From: Aquirufa nivalisilvae
GTDB lineage: Bacteria; Bacteroidota; Bacteroidia; Cytophagales; Spirosomataceae
Length of the DNA stretch: 64,000 nucleotides
Direction of reading: 5' to 3'
Assembly: GCF_004307455.1 (NCBI RefSeq)
Contig: NZ_SEWX01000008.1
Location: forward strand, 1-64,000
Shown here in pieces: positions 28,601 through 35,622 of this stretch. Position 1 is the first letter of the stretch; the number at the start of each line of letters is the position of its first letter. Under the pieces are notes generated by a model, which was not told the DNA's origin, ran no database searches, and saw only the letters and a program-made list of their open reading frames with translations. The position numbers and the translations under genes are program-made.

Positions 28601-28779
28601 TTCACATCAGTAGATTCTTGAATAATTTTCAAATTCGCTTGTACGCGAGCAGCGCGATCAGCTTCATTGGTTCCCGTCTTAACGGAAATAGGTGCTGACT
28701 GCTTTTGCGCTAGGACTGTCCCTTGCGAAAGGGCAGCCATCAGCAATAAATTAAGTATTGAAGTAGTATATTTTTTCAT
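25696..28779 (-). CDS. Exported protein with N-terminal HEAT-like repeats and two C-terminal DUF1080 domains
   Basis: 1027 residues with a signal peptide ending V-L-A-Q near 25. Residues about 40-610 are alpha-helical, Ala/Leu-rich HEAT-like repeats. Two DUF1080 (3-keto-disaccharide hydrolase/LamG-like) jelly-roll domains follow: one begins F-Y-S-M-F-N-G-K-D-L-S-G-W near 617, the second F-E-L-L-F-D-G-S-S-L-F-K-W near 828. Characterised members cleave or hydrate 3-keto-glycosides. It lies 5 bp downstream of a Gfo/Idh/MocA oxidoreductase gene, the kind of enzyme that could make 3-keto sugars. A periplasmic role in oxidative glycoside cleavage is inferred. Confidence 0.85.
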   Translation of the reverse strand: MKKYTTSILNLLLMAALSQGTVLAQKQSAPISVKTGTNEADRAARVQANLKIIQESTDVNTQAIAMLALQPIARGESISVIIPFLQKNHLAGPAARLLVKLAPFGQDQVGKALLAALQNGNAAYQKDMIQALTDINYKAAGSAIEALYPSSDQRTNQLILRAIAALGSPNANKILKEQAAKANGAYEPTQALESYLAFVKSAKDANGLSPLNVTSWPAGSQIKVSDVLLSKSKTPVAYLLGAFAKTSNNEVEAYLVKHLMKHAKASDASQVAAAFSKWSDAKKTSFVQAAGNAKVAWALAQVTVSETSKNAGLRTAASIARLKIQGNAGLAKVWATAANAEVDGVAVGEVASNLAANSFFEKNVASYSQLSASQQTILLIYASYRQWPAIKSHVWNAVQSNDATRAAAYQVLFRWVSPADFDIIAQKLSNASSESEVKHLQSCVTQIQKLDPTVASKVNGYAVKAKNQLNWIPFVSEAESLVWLGDLVKKSKNLEAIKAYVKSNGKATQNVTQQILRYRNALDLTQDMDTRALVFRGLGRCPSLSAMRTLQIGLQEANARSVAADGLTNLFVGNPELQSQMTKAWVLEALPFVSSADLRTSAQKAIDALGNKVGFYSMFNGKDLSGWKGLVENPVKRRAMSADSLAIKQVKADENMRKGWYAKDDQLHFTGHGDNLCSVKDYQDFEMYVDWKIEKDGDAGIYLRGAPQVQIWDIARVNVGANVGSGGLYNNQINAKNPLKLADNPVEEWNTFYIKMVGERVTVYLNGELVVDNTILENYWDRKIPIFVKDAIELQAHGNHIVYRNIYVKELEPQPLQTLSDEEKAQGFELLFDGSSLFKWTGNTTDYVPENGNLVIYPKRGGKGNLFTKNEYANFHFKFDFQLTPGANNGLGIRAPLTGDAAYVGMELQILDNTAPVYANLQPYQYHGSVYGIIPAKKGFLKPVGEWNQQEVIAEGNHIKVILNGEVILDGDIAEATKGGTPDHKEHPGLFNPKGHIGFLGHGNELKFRNIRVKELVPVETKSKKRK

Positions 28780-28784
28780 TGTTA

Positions 28785-30041
28785 TTACATAGTAAATGGT
28801 GCACGCATAGGTTGGTCAATCAAACGATTGGCCTCTTCATCTCCGACAAATTCTTGTTTTACAGGATCAAATTTCAGGTTTCTGTTCAAACGCATGGCGA
28901 TTAAACCCATATTGACAATGGTACAAGAACGGTGACCATTTTGATCATTTAATGCAAATGTTTTTCTTCCTTTTACGGCATCTACAAAATCTGTTTGTTG
29001 AGCTGGCGGCTCAGGGAATTCTGCCAATTTACGTTCTAAGTCAGGAATGTCTGTTTTAAATCCACGGAATACTTTTCCTTTTGGACCTTCGATGTAGGCA
29101 ACATTTTCATCTCTACCTTCTCCATCTAAAACGATTTGACAACCATCGGCAAAGGTGTAAGTAATCCGACGGAATGTACCTACAGCATCTGCATCCTGCA
29201 CAGGTGCATCCACTTCTACATAAATAGGACTAGTATCATCTTTACCCAATAAATATTGAACAGGATCAATGTAATGTTGACCCATATCACCTAAGGCACC
29301 TCCATCATAATCCCAATAACCACGGAATGTCTGATGCGTACGGTGTACATTATAAGGTTTGTATGGAGCTGGTCCTAACCACATGTCATAATCTAATTCA
29401 GCAGGAACGGGCTGTTGGGTTAAGCCTGTTTTACCTACCCAATAGAATTTCCAATCAAAACCTGTATGTCTAGAGATGGTTACTTTCAAAGGCCATCCTA
29501 ATAAACCAGAATCAACTAATTTCTTGATTGGCTTAATGGTGGTATTCATTCCATAAAAATTACCTTCAAAACGGAACCAGGTGTTTAAACGAAAGATCCG
29601 GCCGTGCTGTTGCACTGCCTCTGTCAATCTTTTTCCTTCCCCAATGGTACGTGTCATTGGTTTTTCACACCACACATCCTTACCTGCCTTAACAGCATCA
29701 GCAGCAATAATTCCATGCCAGTGAGGAGGAGTTGCTACGTGAACGATGTCCACTTCTGGTAATTGAATTAACTCGCGGTAATCACTAAAGGATTTCACTC
29801 CTTTCTCTACCTCATTTAAACCTAATTGTAGATTCTTTTTGTCCACATCGCAAAGAGCTACTACCCTTGTACCTGCATAAGGAATATGTCCACGACCCAT
29901 TCCACCAGTACCAACAATGGCCTTAGTTAATTGGTCGCTTGGGGCTAAATAACCCTTACCTAATACATGGCGTGGAACAATACTAAATGCGGCAAATCCT
30001 AATGCGGACTGCCCAATAAATTTTCTCCGAGAGACTTTCAT
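28785..30041 (-). CDS. Exported Gfo/Idh/MocA family oxidoreductase
   Basis: 418 residues. A Tat-like leader (S-R-R-K-F-I-G-Q near residue 4) precedes a hydrophobic segment ending near residue 30. The NAD(P)-binding fold follows, with G-T-G-G-M-G-R-G, and then the family active-site segment W-C-E-K-P-M-T-R-T near residue 130. A C-terminal alpha/beta substrate domain completes it. Exported members usually keep a tightly bound nucleotide. It is the first gene of a five-gene minus-strand set. Oxidation of a glycoside hydroxyl (C3) for the following DUF1080 protein is a reasoned guess. Confidence 0.88.
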   Translation of the reverse strand: MKVSRRKFIGQSALGFAAFSIVPRHVLGKGYLAPSDQLTKAIVGTGGMGRGHIPYAGTRVVALCDVDKKNLQLGLNEVEKGVKSFSDYRELIQLPEVDIVHVATPPHWHGIIAADAVKAGKDVWCEKPMTRTIGEGKRLTEAVQQHGRIFRLNTWFRFEGNFYGMNTTIKPIKKLVDSGLLGWPLKVTISRHTGFDWKFYWVGKTGLTQQPVPAELDYDMWLGPAPYKPYNVHRTHQTFRGYWDYDGGALGDMGQHYIDPVQYLLGKDDTSPIYVEVDAPVQDADAVGTFRRITYTFADGCQIVLDGEGRDENVAYIEGPKGKVFRGFKTDIPDLERKLAEFPEPPAQQTDFVDAVKGRKTFALNDQNGHRSCTIVNMGLIAMRLNRNLKFDPVKQEFVGDEEANRLIDQPMRAPFTM

Positions 30042-30300
30042 ATGATAAATAAGCTTATTGGGACAAGATAGAAAAAAAAAAGCTTTTTCTTGGACTTTAC
30101 TGTCATGGATTTATCTATTGGATGCAATTTTATTCTTGCTCTTTGACCAATGGATATGACCTAAGAAATTATCAATTTATTGAAAAGGAGTATTGGGATT
30201 CCAAAGCAATCAATCCTGTCAATATCAATTTACTGATCCAATAATTTAGAAATAAAATCGTTGACCGAAGGACCTTTGCTTCGAAAGGCAATCATCACCC

Positions 30301-30333
30301 AACGCTGTCAAGGTTCGGAACCTTGCCAGCGTT
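30301..30333. repeat. 33-bp palindromic element, copy 2, touching the lutC stop codon
   Basis: Arms AACGCTGTCAAGGTTC and GAACCTTGCCAGCGTT flank a central G. It is the inverted copy of the element at 9442-9474, with one base changed. Its last base is the first plus-strand base of the lutC stop codon (30333-30335), so in the transcript the hairpin starts directly after the reading frame. No poly-U follows. Confidence 0.8.
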
Positions 30334-30884
30334 TAGCATTCGGTCAACACCACCACCAAACTCCTAGCACCATGAGCACCAATCACCAACGATTGTTCAA
30401 TGTCTGCTGTTTTGGATGGGCCCGATAAAAAGACACCAAAGCCTGTTTGTTTATCACCCAAGCGTATATACGCCTCTTGCAAAGTGGGCAAAAGATTCTT
30501 TTGAGATAAATAAATCACTAAATGTTGGCAAATAAACGGTGCCACACGATGCGGTAAGGTGGAGTCATCCAACCAAATGGCTCCATTTTCAGCCACACCA
30601 AAATCCCCATCTATTTCCAATACATCGATATCCGCTAAACTTAATCCATCAGCTAATGGGTTCAGACGAACGCGTTGCATGTTAGGAAAATGTTTATCTA
30701 ATGCTGGAGCGGCATCTGCTGCTTCTTTCACTTGAATAACAGTAGTACTAACTACTACCATAGCATGGAGAAAGTCTGCCAAGATATCATCTCCAATCAC
30801 CTGAGCTGTGAATGCCCCTGGATATGCCTTAGCAGGCACTTTCACTTCCTGCAAAGCCTTGATTATTTCTTCCCGACTACTCAT
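30333..30884 (-). CDS. lutC: LutC/LUD-domain lactate utilization protein
   Basis: 183 residues of the LUD domain (LutC/YkgG) family, with the usual features: an N-terminal helix, F-G-V-A-E-N-G-A-I-W-L-D-D near residue 115, and a C-terminal G-P-S-K-T-A-D-I-E loop then G-A-H-G-A-R-S. It is the third component of the LutABC L-lactate-oxidising complex, which converts L-lactate to pyruvate in the cytosol. Its ATG overlaps the lutB stop (30881-30884). It is the last gene of the rhamnose-lactate operon and ends in the 33-bp palindrome. Confidence 0.93.
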   Translation of the reverse strand: MSSREEIIKALQEVKVPAKAYPGAFTAQVIGDDILADFLHAMVVVSTTVIQVKEAADAAPALDKHFPNMQRVRLNPLADGLSLADIDVLEIDGDFGVAENGAIWLDDSTLPHRVAPFICQHLVIYLSQKNLLPTLQEAYIRLGDKQTGFGVFLSGPSKTADIEQSLVIGAHGARSLVVVLTEC

Positions 30885-32248
30885 GATCGATTCGATTTAT
30901 ACCATTCCTGAAAACTTTGTTTGGGAGGCGAAGGCATTTCCCTTTGCTTATACCATGGATTCATTCCATTGTTCACTAAAAATGGAAACCAATTCATGAC
31001 TTTTCTACCAATTCCCCCAGCCATTCTAAATACAGCGGGGCTTGACATCAGCCATGCCATCAATTTCATACCAAATACTTTACCTGCCGGTGCCAATCCT
31101 TCTTTCATTAAATCTTGTCGCCAAAACCATAACTGCTCATGAATATTGATTTTAACAGGACAAACATTGGAACAACTTCCGCATAAAGTACTAGCAAAAG
31201 GCAAATCTACATTAGCCTTTTTATCAAAATTAGGCGCTAAAATGGACCCAATAGGACCCGCTACTGGTTGGTGATAACTATGCCCACCACTTCTACGATA
31301 AACGGGACAGGTATTAAAACAAGCAGCACATCGAATGCACTTTAACGAATTTCTAAATTCATCACGAGCCAATTGCCTCGAACGACCGTTATCTACCAAA
31401 ACAATGTGCATTTCTTGACCGTCACGTGGTTTGGCAAAATGACTTGAATAGGTTGTAATCAATTGTCCTGTCGCACTCCGTGCCAAAAGACGAAGAAAAA
31501 CACCTAAGTCTTGTCGCTTAGGAATAATTTTTTCAATCCCCATACAAGCAATATGCACATCCGACAAATGGGCACCCATATCAGCATTACCTTCATTGGT
31601 ACAAACCACAAATTCACCCGTTTCGGCAACAGCAAAATTGACCCCAGTAATGGCTACTTTAGCTCCTAAGAACTTCTCTCTCAAGTGAATTCTAGCTGCT
31701 TCTGTTAAAAATTGTGGATCCTTATTCCCCTTGGGAGTTCCTAAATGTTGATGGAATGTTTCTCCAACATCCTCCTTTTTTAGGTGAATGGCTGGTAATA
31801 CAATATGACTAGGTACTTCTTTTCTAAACTGAACAATACGCTCGCCCAAGTCTGTATCAACTACATCAATCCCTTTTTGCTCTAAATAAGCATTCAAATG
31901 ACATTCCTCAGTTAACATTGATTTGCTTTTCACCAAAGCCTTATCTCCATGTTTTTGAATGATGGAATAAACGATTTCATTATGTTCATGAGCATCTTTC
32001 GCCCAATGAACTTGAACGCCATTGGCCTGTGCATTTGCCTCAAACTCCAAGAGATATTGAGGCAAATTACTAAGGATATGCTCCTTAATTTGAGAAGCTT
32101 GATTTCGTAATGCCTCCCACTCAGGAAGCAACTTACTAGCCTTATCTCGTTTGGCTCTTACAAACCACAAGGTATCATCATGCCAATCCGTTCTTTCTTG
32201 ATTGGCAATGAATTTCTCAGAAGCTTCCGCGTGACTAAGCATGTGCAT
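30881..32248 (-). CDS. lutB: LutB iron-sulfur lactate utilization protein
   Basis: 455 residues. An N-terminal LUD-type domain (to about 290) is followed by ferredoxin-like 4Fe-4S cysteines in C-I-R-C-A-A-C-F-N-T-C-P and C-G-S-C-S-N-V-C-P, and a C-terminal helical tail. It is the central electron-transfer subunit of LutABC. It overlaps lutA by 14 bp and lutC by 4 bp, typical of translational coupling in this complex. All cluster cysteines expected for two 4Fe-4S centres are present. Confidence 0.95.
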   Translation of the reverse strand: MHMLSHAEASEKFIANQERTDWHDDTLWFVRAKRDKASKLLPEWEALRNQASQIKEHILSNLPQYLLEFEANAQANGVQVHWAKDAHEHNEIVYSIIQKHGDKALVKSKSMLTEECHLNAYLEQKGIDVVDTDLGERIVQFRKEVPSHIVLPAIHLKKEDVGETFHQHLGTPKGNKDPQFLTEAARIHLREKFLGAKVAITGVNFAVAETGEFVVCTNEGNADMGAHLSDVHIACMGIEKIIPKRQDLGVFLRLLARSATGQLITTYSSHFAKPRDGQEMHIVLVDNGRSRQLARDEFRNSLKCIRCAACFNTCPVYRRSGGHSYHQPVAGPIGSILAPNFDKKANVDLPFASTLCGSCSNVCPVKINIHEQLWFWRQDLMKEGLAPAGKVFGMKLMAWLMSSPAVFRMAGGIGRKVMNWFPFLVNNGMNPWYKQREMPSPPKQSFQEWYKSNRS

Positions 32249-32951
32249 TCAATATTTCTACGATGTGTTTCACTCCTACATTTGATGCTGAACGTTTCAG
32301 AATCCCTTCCATATGCATTAAACATGAAGTATCTGCCCCTACGATGTATTCTACCTCATTGGCTTGATGTTCTAGTATGCGATCTTGTCCCATTTTTACC
32401 GAGACTGCCTCTTCGGTCACACAAAATGTACCGCCAAACCCACAACATTCATCTTGTCGCTCTGGATATTTCCACTCACAACCTTTTACTAAATCCAATA
32501 AATAAGTCAACTTAGAAAAAGGCTTTTCATTCAATTCAGTCATGGAGGAAATGCGCAAACCTCGCTGACCATGGCAACTTTGGTGCAAGCCTACCTTATG
32601 TGGAAAATAGGATGGCAATGATTTTACCTTCAAGACATCGACTAAAAACTCACAAATTTCATATACACTAGATCTGATTTTTGAATCTGGATGATGTTCT
32701 TTCAAATGCAATACACAAGAGCCTGATGGTCCCACGATATAATCAAAGCCTGAGAAATTAGTTGAAAAATTCGTATCACATCCCCCTGTAATATGTGCAA
32801 AACCTGAATTAGCCATGGGTTGCCCACAGCAAGTTTGATTCTCGGGCACAATAACTTCACATCCCAATTTCTCCAATAATTCTAAACTAGCTATTGCTAC
32901 CTGTGGATAAAATTGATCAATGTAACAAGGAACAAATAAGGCTACTCGCAT
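32235..32951 (-). CDS. lutA: LutA CCG-domain iron-sulfur protein
   Basis: 238 residues with two cysteine-rich CCG domains: C-C-G-Q-P-M near residue 41 and C-C-G-F-G-G-T-F near residue 168, each with its preceding Cys partner. The family binds 4Fe-4S clusters and resembles heterodisulfide-reductase and glycolate-oxidase subunits. Together with LutB and LutC it oxidises L-lactate. Its start overlaps the end of the upstream sugar kinase gene by 10 bp, so the lactate genes belong to the same transcript as the rhamnose genes. Confidence 0.94.
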   Translation of the reverse strand: MRVALFVPCYIDQFYPQVAIASLELLEKLGCEVIVPENQTCCGQPMANSGFAHITGGCDTNFSTNFSGFDYIVGPSGSCVLHLKEHHPDSKIRSSVYEICEFLVDVLKVKSLPSYFPHKVGLHQSCHGQRGLRISSMTELNEKPFSKLTYLLDLVKGCEWKYPERQDECCGFGGTFCVTEEAVSVKMGQDRILEHQANEVEYIVGADTSCLMHMEGILKRSASNVGVKHIVEILNAHA

Positions 32952-34333
32952 GCTTCATATCTTTTTAGGCTCACCAAATTAATGGGTATTTCTTGATCAT
33001 TCCAGGTTGAATGTATGGCTAAGGCTGCTCCTAAAGAACTAGCCTGTGCTACTTCGGCACCATAGATAGCAACTTCTGGAAACGCATAGGCCAAAAGCCG
33101 CATATAAATTTCATTTTTACTAAATCCTCCATCTACCAAAATGCGATCAACAGGAGATGAGTCCAATAGGAGGCGTAACGAATATATTTGCTGAACAACC
33201 AAATCTACCATAAACTGTTGGTATGCTTGTTCGAAATTTTCAAAAATACCTAAATCACGAGAATCAAAGCCTGAATTAGCTAAAAAAGCAGCATTTGCTT
33301 CTTTCAAGGAAGGCATCTTATTTTCTATTTGATGGCTAAGTAGCGCATTCAAATGAGTAGAATAAGGTACCGTTAAATGGGCTTTTTTATCTACGGCAAA
33401 ATGAGCTTGTAATCTTTTTAATTGAATTTCATGCTCATTTCCAGCAAACAATCTAGCAGCTTTGACTGGCTTACCGTTGTATTGCAAAAATGACAAAACA
33501 TCGTTTTTCAATTCAACCGGAGTCAATGGTTGCGCATTGAATGGGTGCATAGAAATACACCATGTACCTGTCGACAATAATAAAAATGGCTCTTTAAATT
33601 GCTTCAAGTAAGGAATTAATGCAGAAGAGGAATCATGCAAACCCACTCCCACTGGCAAGCTGGAACCATTCATTGGAAATGTTTGATGTGCCAATACCGT
33701 TGGTGGTAGCATCTGTATCAATCCTTCCTTTTCTACCCATTCATGATAACGTTGATGGTCAAAATCCCACAAATGGGTATGGCAACCTACCGAGGTTAAT
33801 TCTGTGTAAAATTGGTGGGTAAACAAACTCGACAAATAATTGGGCCAATGTAATACCCATCGAATTCCTTTATCTTGATTTTTAGTGGCTTTTGCCATCC
33901 AGTAAGCCATCATGCCCGAATTCAAACTCCCCAAAATAGGTGATGCCGTAGCTCGAGCAACTTCAGATTCTCCACCATAACGTGCATAAAATGCATTAGC
34001 TAAATCAGCAGGAAATGGCTTCAAATAATTATATAAAGGTAAAACGGATTCTCCTTGCTCATTGATAAATACAACGGTGGCTCCGTAACCTGAAAAATTC
34101 AAGGCTAAAATATCGAATCGAGGATCTTGTTGTACTTCGGCAAAAGAAGCCAATACCCACGCTTGCACTGCAGCCAAATCTTCACCCATGAATCCATCTT
34201 CATCTGGAATCTCAGCAAAATTTTGGCTTTTCTCTAATACAATCTGGTAGTTCTTATCCCAAAGGAATAATTTCTTATTGGTTTTGCCAATATCAAAAAT
34301 TGCAATTACAGGAAGTTTCTCCACCACTGACAT
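32942..34333 (-). CDS. FGGY-family sugar kinase, probable L-rhamnulokinase
   Basis: 463 residues. The N-terminal phosphate-binding I-F-D-I-G-K-T-N-K-K segment, G-V-G-L-H-D-S-S-S near 228, S-T-G-T-W and the C-terminal D-G-G-F-S-K-N segment fit an FGGY carbohydrate kinase. It sits 2 bp after the rhamnose isomerase gene and overlaps lutA. In this context it phosphorylates L-rhamnulose to L-rhamnulose 1-phosphate with ATP. It is not the classical enterobacterial RhaB by length and motif wording, so the function is partly from context. Confidence 0.85.
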   Translation of the reverse strand: MSVVEKLPVIAIFDIGKTNKKLFLWDKNYQIVLEKSQNFAEIPDEDGFMGEDLAAVQAWVLASFAEVQQDPRFDILALNFSGYGATVVFINEQGESVLPLYNYLKPFPADLANAFYARYGGESEVARATASPILGSLNSGMMAYWMAKATKNQDKGIRWVLHWPNYLSSLFTHQFYTELTSVGCHTHLWDFDHQRYHEWVEKEGLIQMLPPTVLAHQTFPMNGSSLPVGVGLHDSSSALIPYLKQFKEPFLLLSTGTWCISMHPFNAQPLTPVELKNDVLSFLQYNGKPVKAARLFAGNEHEIQLKRLQAHFAVDKKAHLTVPYSTHLNALLSHQIENKMPSLKEANAAFLANSGFDSRDLGIFENFEQAYQQFMVDLVVQQIYSLRLLLDSSPVDRILVDGGFSKNEIYMRLLAYAFPEVAIYGAEVAQASSLGAALAIHSTWNDQEIPINLVSLKRYEACE

Positions 34334-34335
34334 CT

Positions 34336-35607
34336 TTATAATCCCGTAGCCTGAGTTTTGGCACCTCTTTCTTGAATCAATTGATTTCTAATACCTAAGT
34401 CGCGGAATAAAGCCAAAGGATCTAAGGCTCCCCCTAGTTCTAATCTAGCTTGTGCTACTAGCGAACGAACATCTGTACGGAAAGCTGTTTGTAAAATCTC
34501 CTGACATGCCACCACATCATTCGCATTTCTTGCGACTTCTAATGCGGCGCGATCAACTAATAAAGCTTGGGCATAAGCCATTTGAATAGCTTCAACAGAT
34601 TGCAACAAATCTTCTAGTGGATCTTTTACATTATGAGAGGCGTCAATCATCCAACCCAAATCTTTGGCATGATTCATCCCTTTGGCATCCATCCCATCCA
34701 CTAATTCGTTGAAAATCAAGAATAGCTGGTAAGGTTTAATGGACCCAGCAGTTAAATCATCATCACCATATTTGGAATCATTGAAATGAAAACCACCCAA
34801 TTTACCTTCCATCAACAATAATGAAACAATTTGCTCAATATTGGCATTGGGCAAATGATGACCTAAATCCACTAAAGTATATGCTTTTTCTCCCAATTTA
34901 TTCACCATGGAATATGATTGGCCCCAATCTCCTACTGTAGTTGAATAGAAATTAGGCTCGTACGCTTTGTATTCTAAAAACAACTTCCAGTCGCCCGGTA
35001 AAGCTGCATATATTTCTTTTAAGCTTTCAACGGTACGTTCGTAGGCTTTTCTGAAGTTCAGTTGCCCAGGGAAACAAGAACCGTCCGACAACCAAACGGT
35101 CAAAGACTTAGAACCTAACTCAATCCCTTGTTGAATTACATCAATATTATGTTGAACTGCTTGTTTTCTTACCGCTGCATCTACGTGTTGCAATGAACCA
35201 AATTTATAGCTCAATGCTTGATTCGCTTGATCTTGAAAAGTATTTGAATTAACGGCATCAAAGGCTAAACCATGCTGAGCTGCTAAGGCTTTAATCGCCG
35301 CTGGATTAGTCGTACTATCCCAAGGAATATGCAAGGAAATTGCTCCTGAAGTTTGGTTCAATGCGTGCAATAAACCTACATCTGCAATTTTTTCTTCCAA
35401 ATTACGAGGTTCTCCACCTCCTGAAAAACGACCAAATCGCGTCCCACCTGTGCCCAAGGCCCAAGATGGAATCGCGATCTGAAAATCCTTCAATTTAGAT
35501 ATCAAATCAGATGGAATGGCTACCTCTGAATTAATAAAAGTATATCTTCTTTCGTGCGCTGCTAAACAAAGCGCATTGTGGTCATGTAATTTTTCTCCAA
35601 CAAACAT
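34336..35607 (-). CDS. rhaI: L-rhamnose isomerase, RhaI type
   Basis: 423 residues of the xylose-isomerase-like TIM-barrel family, closest in character to the Pseudomonas stutzeri-type L-rhamnose isomerase. Metal-ligand segments are visible: F-L-E-Y-K near 216, V-D-L-G-H-H near 249, G-F-H-F-N-D-S-K near 282 and W-M-I-D-A-S-H near 326. It converts L-rhamnose to L-rhamnulose. The gene lies 15 bp after the aldolase/dehydrogenase gene and 2 bp before the kinase gene. Confidence 0.9.
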   Translation of the reverse strand: MFVGEKLHDHNALCLAAHERRYTFINSEVAIPSDLISKLKDFQIAIPSWALGTGGTRFGRFSGGGEPRNLEEKIADVGLLHALNQTSGAISLHIPWDSTTNPAAIKALAAQHGLAFDAVNSNTFQDQANQALSYKFGSLQHVDAAVRKQAVQHNIDVIQQGIELGSKSLTVWLSDGSCFPGQLNFRKAYERTVESLKEIYAALPGDWKLFLEYKAYEPNFYSTTVGDWGQSYSMVNKLGEKAYTLVDLGHHLPNANIEQIVSLLLMEGKLGGFHFNDSKYGDDDLTAGSIKPYQLFLIFNELVDGMDAKGMNHAKDLGWMIDASHNVKDPLEDLLQSVEAIQMAYAQALLVDRAALEVARNANDVVACQEILQTAFRTDVRSLVAQARLELGGALDPLALFRDLGIRNQLIQERGAKTQATGL

Positions 35608-35622
35608 GTAATTCTCTCCGAT

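Noticed and set aside
30122-30244. Possible 40-codon plus-strand ORF between lutC and the Gfo/Idh gene
   Set aside because: Short, no promoter or ribosome site, no recognisable motif; probably chance in AT-rich DNA that must hold the Gfo/Idh operon promoter.
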